61,220 nt of DNA from Armatimonadota bacterium. GTDB taxonomy: Bacteria; Sysuimicrobiota; Sysuimicrobiia; Sysuimicrobiales; Humicultoraceae. Numbering within the stretch: position 1 is the stretch's first letter; every line of letters starts with the position of its first letter. Shown here in pieces: positions 24,991-33,483 of the stretch. The position numbers and the translations under genes were made by a program. The notes under the pieces are model-generated. The model made no database searches and was not told where the DNA came from. It saw only the letters and a list, made by a program, of their open reading frames with translations. The stretch is taken from positions 1 to 61,220 of the forward strand of contig VGFA01000015.1 of the NCBI GenBank assembly GCA_016869025.1, written 5' to 3'.

Positions 24991-26271
24991 TTGAAGAGGA
25001 TTTGGGCTGCGATCATCGTGGGCGCTGTGGTCCTGGCAATACCGGCTACGGGCCTCAGCCAGCCGCGGGTGACGATTACCTACTGGCAGTACTTCTTCGA
25101 AAGCAAGGTCAAGCTCGTGGACCAGCTCATAGCCCAGTTCGAGGCCCAGCACCCCGGCGTCAAGGTTGCCCACGAGCACTTCCCCTACGACGCATACAAC
25201 CAGAAAGTGGCCAGCGCCGTTCCGGCAGGACAGGGCCCGGACGTGATCAACCTTTTCTACGGCTGGGTACCGCTCTACGTGGACAGCGGCTACCTGCAGC
25301 CGCTGCCACCCGATGCGTTCCCGCCCGTGCAGATCGAACGCGACTACGTCCCCATGATCAAGGCATCAAGGCTCGACGGGAAGTATTGGGCGATCCCGAC
25401 GGCTGTGCGCAGTCTGGCCATGTTCTACAACGCCGATCTGTTCAGGGCGGCCGCGGTAGTGCGGCCGCCGGTCACCTGGGAGGAGTTCCAGGCCGCCGCC
25501 GAGCGGCTGACCGCGCGTGACGACCGCGGCCGGATTACCACGATGGGCTTCGGCGTGGCGCCTTCCGGGCAGGACCATCACCTGCTGCGCGAGGTTCTGT
25601 TCCGGCAGTGGGGCGCCTCCCCGTACAGCGCCGACAACCGGCGCGTGACCTACGCGACGCCTGCCGGAGCCGAGGCCCTGCGCTGGTACACAGAGCTGAT
25701 CACCAAGTCCAAGGTGGGCGCCATTGACTTCTTCCCAGGCGCCGGTGGGTATCGCAACGCGTTCATGGCCGGCCGGGCAGGGATGATCGTTGACGGCTCT
25801 TTTGCGATCGGCGCCATCCGGCGCGGGACACGGGCCTCCTGGGGCGTCGCGCCGCTGCCCGGGCGCACGATAGGCGGGGCGCCTTCCAACTTCGGATCGT
25901 ACTGGGTCCACGGCCTTACCGCGCGCGCGCAGGGACCGCGCCGGGAGGCGGCCATCCAGTTCCTGAAGTTCCTTGTTTCAGAGCAAACGCAGCGCCTGTG
26001 GCTGGACGCTGTGGGCGAGCTCCCGGCCTACAAACGGCTTGTGGAGGATCCGCGCCTGGGCGCCGACCCGGTGATGGGCCCGTTCGTCTCGGCGCTGCCC
26101 CACGCGCGCGCCACCTTCTTCGTGGACGAGGCGGCGCAGCGGCAGGTGCTGGTGGACGCGGTCAACGAGGTGGTGCTGAACAACAAGCCGCCCAGGCAGG
26201 CGCTCGAGGAAGCCGCGGCCAAGGAGCAGAAGGTCCTCGACGAGTTCTGGGCCAAGCGCAAGCGGCCGTAG
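24991..26271 (+). CDS. Sugar-type ABC transporter substrate-binding protein (family 1)
   Basis: The product is 426 residues with a signal peptide (LKRIWAAIIVGAVVLAIPATGLSQ). The mature region begins RVTITYWQYFFESKVKLVDQLIAQFEAQHPGVKVAHEHFPYDAYNQKVASAVPAGQGPDVINLF, the carbohydrate-binding-protein pattern. It delivers a sugar or nucleoside-like solute to the two permeases that follow. TTG at 24991 with GAGGAGGG 7-8 bases upstream is chosen; the frame is open further up without homologous character. Confidence 0.9.
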   Translation: MKRIWAAIIVGAVVLAIPATGLSQPRVTITYWQYFFESKVKLVDQLIAQFEAQHPGVKVAHEHFPYDAYNQKVASAVPAGQGPDVINLFYGWVPLYVDSGYLQPLPPDAFPPVQIERDYVPMIKASRLDGKYWAIPTAVRSLAMFYNADLFRAAAVVRPPVTWEEFQAAAERLTARDDRGRITTMGFGVAPSGQDHHLLREVLFRQWGASPYSADNRRVTYATPAGAEALRWYTELITKSKVGAIDFFPGAGGYRNAFMAGRAGMIVDGSFAIGAIRRGTRASWGVAPLPGRTIGGAPSNFGSYWVHGLTARAQGPRREAAIQFLKFLVSEQTQRLWLDAVGELPAYKRLVEDPRLGADPVMGPFVSALPHARATFFVDEAAQRQVLVDAVNEVVLNNKPPRQALEEAAAKEQKVLDEFWAKRKRP

Positions 26272-26292
26272 CCCGGTCGCCGGACAGGCGGG

Positions 26293-27219
26293 ATGGTTAC
26301 TCAGGTGGCCGCGGCGCGTCCGCTGCGGCGAGGGCTGCGCATAGGGCAGCAGCGGGCGCTGTGGGCCTACCTTTTCCTGGCAGTCCCGCTGCTGTTCTTC
26401 GCGGGAATCAGGATCCTGCCGGCCATCTCCTCGCTGTACATCAGCGTCCACGAGTGGAACATAATCTCGCCGGTCCGTCCCTACGTCGGCCTGGCTAACT
26501 TCCAGACCCTGTCCGGCGATCCGCGATTCGCGCACGCCGCGATCAACACGGTGCGTTATGTGCTTGTGGGGATCCCGGCGCAGATGGTCCTGGGTCTTGG
26601 GCTGGCGCTCCTGCTGCAACGTATCGTCAGGTTCCGCGGCCTCTTCCGGGCCCTGTACTTCATGCCGTTCATAACGCCCATCGTGGCGGCAAGTTGGGTG
26701 TGGCAGTGGATGTACTCCCAGCACCTCGGCCCTCTAAACAAGATCCTGCTGGGGGTGGGGCTGCCGGCTCAGGGGTTCCTGCGCGATCCAGACCAGGCCC
26801 TCTACGCCGTCGCCGCGATGGTGGTCTGGCAGTACCTGGGGTTCCAGGTGGTCATCTTCCTCGCCGGCTTGGAAGCGATACCGCGCGTCTACTACGAAGC
26901 CGCCCAGGTGGATGGCGCCACCGGCTGGCGGTTGTTCTGGCGGATCACGCTGCCGCTTCTGAACCCAACCATCGTCTTCTCCGTGGTGTACAGCACGATC
27001 GTGTACCTGCAGCTGTTCACGCAGGTGCTCAACATGACGTTTCAGGACCAGGGCGGCCCGCTGGCCACCACGCTCACGCTCGTGCTCTATGTCTATCAGC
27101 TTGGATTCCAGCGGTTCAGGATGGGGGAGGCCGCGGCCGCGACCGCCATCCTGTTCGTGGTCATCCTCACGATCACGCTGCTGCAGATGAAGATCCTGTC
27201 CAAACCGGTGGAGTACTGA
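26293..27219 (+). CDS. Sugar-type ABC transporter permease (MalF/UgpA type)
   Basis: The product is 308 residues with six membrane helices. The EAA loop YYEAAQVDGATGWRLFWRITLPLLNPTIVFSVV is diagnostic of carbohydrate permease subunits. It pairs with the product of the next gene, which starts inside its stop codon (TGATG). No ATPase gene is in the operon, so it probably shares a general MsmX-like ATPase. Confidence 0.93.
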   Translation: MVTQVAAARPLRRGLRIGQQRALWAYLFLAVPLLFFAGIRILPAISSLYISVHEWNIISPVRPYVGLANFQTLSGDPRFAHAAINTVRYVLVGIPAQMVLGLGLALLLQRIVRFRGLFRALYFMPFITPIVAASWVWQWMYSQHLGPLNKILLGVGLPAQGFLRDPDQALYAVAAMVVWQYLGFQVVIFLAGLEAIPRVYYEAAQVDGATGWRLFWRITLPLLNPTIVFSVVYSTIVYLQLFTQVLNMTFQDQGGPLATTLTLVLYVYQLGFQRFRMGEAAAATAILFVVILTITLLQMKILSKPVEY

Positions 27220-28046
27220 TGGCCGGGCGGGCGCGGGGTGACCCGCGGGTCGTGCTCAGCTACCTGATCCTGGCCGCGGGCAGCGTCGTCGTGGCCTTTC
27301 CCTTCATCTGGATGGTGGCCAGTTCACTGAAGCCGCTCACGGAGATCTTCGATGTGCGCTTCCTGCCGACGCAGCCCACGCTTGAGAACTACGCGGAGGT
27401 GCTCACGCGCACGCAGTTTCCGCGCTGGTTTGCCAACAGCTTGATCATCGCCGCAATCACAACAGTGAGCGTGGCGTTCTTCGACGCGCTGGTCGGCTAT
27501 GCGCTGGCAAAGCTCCAGTTCCCCGGCAGGGGCCTCATCTTCGTGCTCATACTGGCCACATTGATGATCCCCACCGAGATGCTGGTAATTCCGTGGTACA
27601 TCATGTCCAGCGCCAACGGGTGGATCAACACCTACTGGGGCATCATGTTCCCTGGACTGATCACCGCCTTCGGCATCTTCTTGATCCGTCAGTTCATGTC
27701 GGGCGTGCCCGACGAGCTGCTGGACGCCGGGCGCATAGACGGCGTGGGCGAGTTCGGGCTGTTCTGGCGGATCGCCCTTCCCCAGGTCAAGCCGGCGATG
27801 GCTGCGCTGTGCATCTTCACCTTCCTGGGGAACTGGAACGCGTTCCTCTGGCCGATGATCGTGATTCAAACCCCGAACATGCGCACCTTGCCTGTCGGGC
27901 TAGCGCTCTTCTCCGGCGAGGCCGGCTCCTCGTGGAACCTGATCATGGCTGGATCGGCCCTGGCGATCATTCCTGTCCTGCTGGTCTTCCTGGTGCTCCA
28001 GCGGCAGATCATTGAGGGGATCGTCCTGACCGGGCTCCGAAATTGA
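27219..28046 (+). CDS. Sugar-type ABC transporter permease (MalG/UgpE type)
   Basis: The product is 275 residues with six helices. The EAA loop is LLDAGRIDGVGEFGLFWRIALPQVKPAMAALCIFTFLGNWNAFLWPMIV, typical of the MalG-type partner. ATG 27219 overlaps the stop of the first permease; a much longer in-frame extension upstream is only a shadow of that gene. The ribosome site of the next gene begins right after its stop. Confidence 0.93.
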   Translation: MAGRARGDPRVVLSYLILAAGSVVVAFPFIWMVASSLKPLTEIFDVRFLPTQPTLENYAEVLTRTQFPRWFANSLIIAAITTVSVAFFDALVGYALAKLQFPGRGLIFVLILATLMIPTEMLVIPWYIMSSANGWINTYWGIMFPGLITAFGIFLIRQFMSGVPDELLDAGRIDGVGEFGLFWRIALPQVKPAMAALCIFTFLGNWNAFLWPMIVIQTPNMRTLPVGLALFSGEAGSSWNLIMAGSALAIIPVLLVFLVLQRQIIEGIVLTGLRN

Positions 28047-28063
28047 GCGGAGGAGGAAAGCCC

Positions 28064-29068
28064 ATGCCTGGCCCAGCCACCGGACTCCCGATTCCGGTGC
28101 TCGACTTCCACGCCCATTTCCCGGCCAGGCCGCCAGAAGGCCATGCCGATCCCGTGCGGGCCGAGTACGTTCGGCGCCACGGCGAGGCCAGGTGGGCCGT
28201 GGTCCAAGAGCGGCTCGATGCGGACCTCGCGGCATGGCGCGCGGCCTGGGGGTTCCCGGAACCAGAACCAGAACCCAGAGACGGTGACGCGGGGACGGCG
28301 GCACGGTGGGCAGAAGAGGTGGAACGCCACGGCCTGGCGCGCGTTGTCTTCGTGACCGGCGGAGGCAACGACCGACTGGCCACCGTGGTCGGAAGCCACC
28401 CCGACCGTTTCATGGGATTCGCGCACCACGATCCGTTTGCCCCGAACGCGGCCGCCGAGCTGGAGCGGGCGGTCGTCCACCTGGGGCTGCGCGGATACAA
28501 GATCATCGCCCCGCTGCACGAGCAGCGGCTCGACGACGGCCGGCTCGCGCCCCTGTGGGAAGCAGCGGAGCGTCTGGGGATACCGGTGCTGGTGCACTTT
28601 GGCCCGCTCCGGTACCAGGGCATCGTAGCCGGGCCCAACATCAGCCCGCTCGTGCTGCAGGACGTGGCGCGGGGGTTCCCGGGCGTCCCCTTTGTGGTCC
28701 CGCACCTGGGATGCGGCTACCCGCGCGAGCTCCTCCACCTGATGTGGGTGTGCGGGAACGTCAGCGTGGACACCTCGGGCAGCAACGAGTGGATGCGCTG
28801 GATGCCCTACGACCTGGATCTCAAATCACTGCTCCGACGGTTCCTCGACACCGCGGGCGCGGAGCGAGTCATCTTCGGCTCTGACTCCTCCTGGTTCCCA
28901 AGGGGGTTCGCGCGCCGCTACCTGGACGAGCAGTACAAAGCGTGCTGCGAACTCGGGGTCTCGGAAGATGACCTGCGGCTGATCTTCTTCGGCAACGCCG
29001 CGCGGCTGCTGGACCTCGTGCCCTGCTTCCAGGGGAGCCAGGAAGGAAGCCCGGGGGCAGCCGGCTAA
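28064..29068 (+). CDS. Amidohydrolase family 2 (COG2159-type metal-dependent hydrolase)
   Basis: The product is 334 residues. It has an HxH motif in VLDFHAHFPARP, YKIIAPLHEQRLDDGRLAPLWEAAERLGIPVLVHFG, then VPHLGCGYPRELLHLMWVCGNVSVDTSGSN and VIFGSDSSWFPRGF. These supply the metal ligands and acidic residue of the ACMSD/uronate-type amidohydrolases. The reaction could be hydrolysis or decarboxylation of a ring or lactone. ATG at 28064 has GGAGGAGG a few bases upstream. It is the fifth gene of the PyrR-type operon. Confidence 0.85.
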   Translation: MPGPATGLPIPVLDFHAHFPARPPEGHADPVRAEYVRRHGEARWAVVQERLDADLAAWRAAWGFPEPEPEPRDGDAGTAARWAEEVERHGLARVVFVTGGGNDRLATVVGSHPDRFMGFAHHDPFAPNAAAELERAVVHLGLRGYKIIAPLHEQRLDDGRLAPLWEAAERLGIPVLVHFGPLRYQGIVAGPNISPLVLQDVARGFPGVPFVVPHLGCGYPRELLHLMWVCGNVSVDTSGSNEWMRWMPYDLDLKSLLRRFLDTAGAERVIFGSDSSWFPRGFARRYLDEQYKACCELGVSEDDLRLIFFGNAARLLDLVPCFQGSQEGSPGAAG

Positions 29069-29128
29069 CTCTGCGATAGCGAAACCGCCGCCACCATAGC
29101 GCCGACAGGCGGCGTAAGGAGGCATGGC

Positions 29129-29602
29129 ATGCGGTCACGGCTGGAGTTCGGTCGGGCCATCGAGACCCTGCGGGCATCCAGGAACCTCTCGCGCGAGGAG
29201 GCCGCCACGCTGGCCCGGATCTCCCACTCGTACCTGTCGGAGATCGAGCGGGGGCTCAAGCGTCCGTCCACCGACATCGTCACCAAGATCGCGCGTGCCT
29301 TCGGGATGAAGGGCAGCGCCTTGCTCCAGTACGTCGAGGAGCTCTCCGCTCCCCTGCCGGAAGAAGAGCCCCAGGCCCGGGCGGTGCAGCTTCCCTTGAA
29401 GCGGGGACGGCCCCTGGCTCTCTTCTCCAACGACCAGGCCGCCGCTGCCAGGCCTGGGCGCCGGCGACGCGGGCCTGCGGTCGCCGAGGACCAGGGAGAC
29501 CTCTCGCTCAACGAGCTGCTGGTCATAGCCCGGCGCCTCGCCGAGAGCGACCGCGCGGCGCTGCTGCAAATGGCCAGGCACCTGCTGCGCCGCAAAGCAT
29601 AA
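29129..29602 (+). CDS. XRE-family transcriptional regulator
   Basis: The product is 157 residues. An N-terminal helix-turn-helix (RLEFGRAIETLRASRNLSREEAATLARISHSYLSEIERGLKRPSTDIVTKIARAFGM) is followed by a basic linker and a C-terminal helical part with no recognised ligand domain. AAGGAGG lies five bases before the ATG. It probably regulates its own operon, either the transporter upstream or the kinase/GH4 genes downstream. Confidence 0.9.
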   Translation: MRSRLEFGRAIETLRASRNLSREEAATLARISHSYLSEIERGLKRPSTDIVTKIARAFGMKGSALLQYVEELSAPLPEEEPQARAVQLPLKRGRPLALFSNDQAAAARPGRRRRGPAVAEDQGDLSLNELLVIARRLAESDRAALLQMARHLLRRKA

Positions 29603-29617
29603 GGGGCGCCACCAGGC

Positions 29618-30562
29618 ATGCGACGGTCAATCAAGGCCACGCCGCCCGAGGTCCTTGTCGCGGGCGGCATCTACTGCGACCTGATCTTCTCAGGGCTGGG
29701 CGCGATGCCGGGGCTGGGCGAGGAGGTACGCACGCAGCAGTTCACCATGACCGTCGGCGGCGGCGCCTTCATCACCGCGGCAGGACTGGCGCGCCTGCGC
29801 GTGCGCACCGGTCTCGTCGCCTACGTCGGCGCAGACCTGCTGGGCCGCTTTCAGTTGCAGCACCTGCGCCGGGCAGGCGTGGACACATCGTGGGTCACGC
29901 GGCACGCGGAGCTGGGTGCCGGCCTGTCCGTGGCCTTCTCCACCGCGACCGACCGCGGCTTCCTGACACACCCCGGATGCGCGGCCAAGACCGGGGAGTT
30001 GCTGGACGCCTGGCCGTGGACCGGCAGCAAGCGGATCAGGCACGTGCACTTCGCCGGCATGCCAGAGCCGTTCGCTGCGCGGCTACCGCTGCTCGACCGG
30101 TTGCGATCCGAGGGAATCACCACCTCGCTGGACATCGGCTGGAACCCGGCGCAATATGATTCGGTGGAGTTTTGCGATGTGGTGCGGCGTGTGACGATCT
30201 TCATGCCCTCCTGGAGCGATGCCCGGTGGTTCACGGGGTGCGAGGAGCCGGACGCCGCGCTGGAGGTGCTGGCCGGCTTCGTGAACGTGCCGGTGATCAA
30301 GCTGGGACCCGAAGGCGCTGTCGGGGTGCACGAGGGGCGCCCGTTGCGGGTCAGCCCGCCCGCGGTGGCCGCGATGGAAACCACCGGTGCGGGCGACGCC
30401 TTCGACGCCGGCTTCCTCTGGGCCTACCTGCGCGGTGATGCGGTGGACCGCTGCCTGCTGGCCGGGAACATCTGCGGCGCGCTCTCGACCCGGGCGCCGG
30501 GCGGAACCGCGGCCTTTCCGACACTTCGGGAACTGCGTGCCGCGATGGCAACGCGATGCTAG
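29618..30562 (+). CDS. PfkB-family carbohydrate/nucleoside kinase
   Basis: The product is 314 residues. The N-terminal VLVAGGIYCDLIFSGLGAMPGLGEEV and the GGGAFITAAGLARL motif bind the sugar. The C-terminal TTGAGDAFDAGFLWAYLRG holds the anion hole and catalytic Asp. It phosphorylates a sugar, nucleoside or related alcohol with ATP. Family members include ribokinase and nucleoside kinases, so both sugar and nucleoside substrates fit the operon. It lies 15 nt after the regulator gene. Confidence 0.9.
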   Translation: MRRSIKATPPEVLVAGGIYCDLIFSGLGAMPGLGEEVRTQQFTMTVGGGAFITAAGLARLRVRTGLVAYVGADLLGRFQLQHLRRAGVDTSWVTRHAELGAGLSVAFSTATDRGFLTHPGCAAKTGELLDAWPWTGSKRIRHVHFAGMPEPFAARLPLLDRLRSEGITTSLDIGWNPAQYDSVEFCDVVRRVTIFMPSWSDARWFTGCEEPDAALEVLAGFVNVPVIKLGPEGAVGVHEGRPLRVSPPAVAAMETTGAGDAFDAGFLWAYLRGDAVDRCLLAGNICGALSTRAPGGTAAFPTLRELRAAMATRC

Positions 30563-30589
30563 GAGGAGCGCGGTGACGGAAGGGACTCT

Positions 30590-31936
30590 ATGACCCTCAC
30601 GGTGATTGGCGGTGGGGGCATGCGCACGCCGCTCCTAATCGGCGGGCTGATCGAACGCCATGCGCGGCTTCCGGTGGAGCGCGTGGTCCTCCACGACGTG
30701 GACCCCGAGGCCCTGGAACTGGTGGCGGCCGTCTCGGGCGCGATGCTGAGCAGGGCCAGGCACCCGTTCGAGGTCCGGACAACCACCTCGCTGGAGGAGG
30801 CGCTGGAGGCACCCTCATGGGTCATCACCAGCATCCGCGTGGGCGGCCTTGCAGGCCGCGTGGTTGACGAGCAGGTGCCGCTGGCGTGGGGCGTCGTGGG
30901 CCAGGAGACAACAGGCCCAGGCGGATGGGCGATGGCGCTGCGCACGATCCCTGTGCTGGCGGATCTGGCCGTGCGCATTCAGGGCCTGCGGCAGTTCGCC
31001 TGGATCATCAACTTCACGAACCCGGCAGGCCTGATCACGCAGGCCCTGACCGCCGAAGGGCACCGCGTCATAGGCATCTGCGACGGCCCGCCTGCCCTGG
31101 GAGACCGGATCGCCGCTGCGCTGGGCGCGCGGGCGGCCGATATGCGGCTAGACTACCTGGGCCTCAACCACCTGGGATGGGTGCGCGGCGTCCAGATCAG
31201 CGGTGCCGAGTGCCTACCCGAGATCCTCGCCAGCAACGATCTGATCCGGGCGATCTATGGGAGGCCCTTGTTCGATCCCGAAGAGATCAGGCGCCTGGGG
31301 CTGCTGCCCAATGAGTACCTGCACTACTACTACCACCACGATGCGCTGGTCAGACGCCTGCGCGCCTCTCGCCAAACGCGGGGGGAGGCGATCGGGCGCG
31401 TTGCGGCCGAACTGCGCAGGTCGCTCAAGGAGGCCGTCGAGCACGGGCAGGACCCCGTGCCCCACTACCAGGCTGCCATCTTCGCGCGACGGTCATCGTA
31501 CATGGCCGCCGAGACGGGAGCGCATCGCGACCTGGCCATGATGGGCGGGCACGTGGAGGGTGGGTACGCGCGCGCAGCGCTTGGGGTCATCGCTGCGATG
31601 CTCGACCCATCGCCCCGTGATGTGATCGTCAACACTGCCAACCGGGGAGCGATCGAAGACCTGGGGCCCGAGGACGTGGTCGAGGTCCCGTGTCGCATCA
31701 GCGCCTCAGGCCCCACACCGCGACCGATGGGCCCACTGCCGGCATCCGTGCGCGAACTCGTCCTCCGCGTCAAGGCCTACGAGCGTGCCACGGTGGCGGC
31801 GGCAGCGCGACGGTCGTGGCACGATGCAGTGGAGGCGCTGGCCATGCACCCGCTGGTCCCGTCGTCCGAGGTGGCCTCGGGAATCGCCGAGGAGTTCCGG
31901 CGGCGGCATTCCCCTCACCTGGACTACCTCACATAG
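30590..31936 (+). CDS. Glycoside hydrolase family 4 (6-phospho-glycosidase type)
   Basis: The product is 448 residues. An N-terminal NAD site is in TLTVIGGGGMRTPLLIGGL, with the aspartate in VVLHDVDPEALELV. FTNPAGLITQAL and ICDGPPALGD carry the metal Cys, LGLNHLGWVRG the metal His/Asn, and NEYLHYYYHHD follows; all are GH4 hallmarks. GH4 enzymes cleave (often phosphorylated) glycosides by an NAD/Mn redox mechanism. It follows the PfkB kinase by 27 nt, so a kinase-then-glycosidase sequence is plausible. Confidence 0.9.
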   Translation: MTLTVIGGGGMRTPLLIGGLIERHARLPVERVVLHDVDPEALELVAAVSGAMLSRARHPFEVRTTTSLEEALEAPSWVITSIRVGGLAGRVVDEQVPLAWGVVGQETTGPGGWAMALRTIPVLADLAVRIQGLRQFAWIINFTNPAGLITQALTAEGHRVIGICDGPPALGDRIAAALGARAADMRLDYLGLNHLGWVRGVQISGAECLPEILASNDLIRAIYGRPLFDPEEIRRLGLLPNEYLHYYYHHDALVRRLRASRQTRGEAIGRVAAELRRSLKEAVEHGQDPVPHYQAAIFARRSSYMAAETGAHRDLAMMGGHVEGGYARAALGVIAAMLDPSPRDVIVNTANRGAIEDLGPEDVVEVPCRISASGPTPRPMGPLPASVRELVLRVKAYERATVAAAARRSWHDAVEALAMHPLVPSSEVASGIAEEFRRRHSPHLDYLT

Positions 31937-32420
31937 CCGATCGCTCTATGCGCGTCTCTTCGAGGATCTCCTGCCATCGGTCGAGGCTCGGCCACGACAG
32001 CGCCAGGCCTATCAGGCACAGCACGCTCAGAACGCTCAGAACGCCACGATCGACGTACATGGCAAAATGGGCTATCCCAAGAACCGCGGGGGTAACGGCC
32101 GTCACCACTGCTATCAGCGACTGTCCCGTCAATCCTCCCACGATCTCCTCGTACGAACGGGCTCCGGTGTACCGGCCCCGCGCCAGCGCCAGCCTCTTCA
32201 GCCACAAGCCAAACGCAACATCGCCCAGCCCCACCGCGTAGAAGATGAGCGCGAGAAGCCTGCCGTCCGTGCCGGGCTCGCGCGGGCCACGCAGGACTAG
32301 CGGCACCATAACCCAGATGGCGACCACCATGGCGAGCTCGGCCAGACACCATCCACGTACGAACCGGCAGTTCTGCACGAGTGCCGCGCGGGAACGATCA
32401 CGATCAAGCGGAGCCACCAT
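31929..32420 (-). CDS. Hypothetical four-helix membrane protein
   Basis: The product is 163 residues with about four hydrophobic segments (LAELAMVVAIWVMVPLVL, LLALIFYAVGLGDVAFGLWL, SLIAVVTAVTPAVLGIAHFAMYV, VLSVLSVLCLIGLALSWP). No family is recognised. It overlaps the end of the GH4 gene by 8 bases in a convergent arrangement and sits just upstream of the divergent RpiR gene. It is likely an inner-membrane protein. Confidence 0.6.
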   Translation of the reverse strand: MVAPLDRDRSRAALVQNCRFVRGWCLAELAMVVAIWVMVPLVLRGPREPGTDGRLLALIFYAVGLGDVAFGLWLKRLALARGRYTGARSYEEIVGGLTGQSLIAVVTAVTPAVLGIAHFAMYVDRGVLSVLSVLCLIGLALSWPSLDRWQEILEETRIERSAM

Positions 32421-32522
32421 CGTCCGCCCTCCTGATCAGTCATGCGCACCGGCGCTCTCTTCTTCACAGCAACCGGCCATCCTTCAGGGGGCAGGCGCAC
32501 CAGGTGACTCCTGAAGGAATTA

Positions 32523-32555
32523 CTGCATTCCATATCGAATCCGTGGAATGTGCAG
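32523..32555 (+). promoter_or_regulatory. Imperfect inverted repeat at the start of the rpiR-type gene
   Basis: CTGCATTCCA (32523-32532) and TGGAATGTGCAG (32544-32555) are inverted, with a 2-base insertion in the right arm and an 11-nt AT-richer centre. The right arm overlaps the GTG start at 32550. It is a candidate operator for autoregulation by the RpiR protein; no binding data support it. Confidence 0.3.
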
Positions 32556-33452
32556 AAGGCGCTGCATACCCGCCCGCTCCCCGAGGCGATTGACGCGGCC
32601 TACGCGCGCCTCTCGCCATCCCAGCGCAGGCTGGCCGAGTACCTGCTCGCAAGCTACGATGATGCGGCCTTCCTGACCTCCACCGAACTCGCGCGGCGCC
32701 TCGAGACCAGCGACTCCACGGTGGTGCGATTCGCCCGGGCCCTGGGCTACCAGGGCTATCCGGACCTGCGCGCAGCGCTGGCCGACCTGATCCGTGCCGG
32801 CAGGACCACACACAGCGGGCGCATGGCCTCAGCCCTGCAGCGCCTGCGCACGGATGCCTCCCCTCTGGCCCGGCTGCTGGATCAGGACCTGGCCGCGCTG
32901 GGCGAGTTGCGCCGCACGCTGTCGCCCAACCTCATCACCGAGATCGCCCGCCGCCTGCGCGCTGCCCGCACGGTGTACGTACTCGGCCTGGGGATCTCGC
33001 GATCGCTGGCGCACTTCGTCGCCTTCAGGCTGCGCCGCACGGGAATGCACGTCGAGACGATCACACACGGCGGAACCGAGGCCTGGGAGGTGCTGTTCCG
33101 CATCTCACGCAGGGATGTGATGCTGGCAGTAGGTTTCTTTCGGGGCTACCAGGACATCGTACGGGCCCTGCGCTACGCGCAGGGCAAGGGAGTGCACACC
33201 ATCGTCTTCACCGATACGCCCGATTCGCCGCTGGCCGCACATGCGACGCGTCTCGTGGTGGCCCGTCGCGGGGATCTGGCCGTCGTCAATTCGCTGGTGG
33301 TGCCCATGGCCGTACTGAACCTTCTGACCGTGGCGATGGCACTACAGATGCCCGGCGACGCCGTGGGCAAGCTCCAGGCCTGGGACCGCCTGCGGGCGGT
33401 TTTTGAGGACTCCCCGCCGCGGGCTCAGGAGGGAAGTCAGGGGAACGAATGA
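32550..33452 (+). CDS. RpiR/MurR-family regulator
   Basis: The product is 300 residues. The HTH_6 domain at the N-terminus (AIDAAYARLSPSQRRLAEYLLASYDDAAFLTSTELARRLETSDSTVVRFARALGYQGYPDLRAAL) is followed by a SIS sugar-phosphate-binding domain (about 130-270; YVLGLGISRSLAHFVAFRLRR, VMLAVGFFRGYQDIVRAL). It probably senses a sugar phosphate and controls the importer operon beginning 31 nt downstream. The start is GTG at 32550. Confidence 0.9.
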   Translation: MQKALHTRPLPEAIDAAYARLSPSQRRLAEYLLASYDDAAFLTSTELARRLETSDSTVVRFARALGYQGYPDLRAALADLIRAGRTTHSGRMASALQRLRTDASPLARLLDQDLAALGELRRTLSPNLITEIARRLRAARTVYVLGLGISRSLAHFVAFRLRRTGMHVETITHGGTEAWEVLFRISRRDVMLAVGFFRGYQDIVRALRYAQGKGVHTIVFTDTPDSPLAAHATRLVVARRGDLAVVNSLVVPMAVLNLLTVAMALQMPGDAVGKLQAWDRLRAVFEDSPPRAQEGSQGNE

Positions 33453-33483
33453 CAGGCGCACGATATCGCAGGAGGTGGGTCAG

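Noticed and set aside
26694-27218. Long N-terminal extension of the second sugar permease
   Set aside because: It is the shadow of the first permease gene; ATG 27219 in a TGATG overlap is the natural start.
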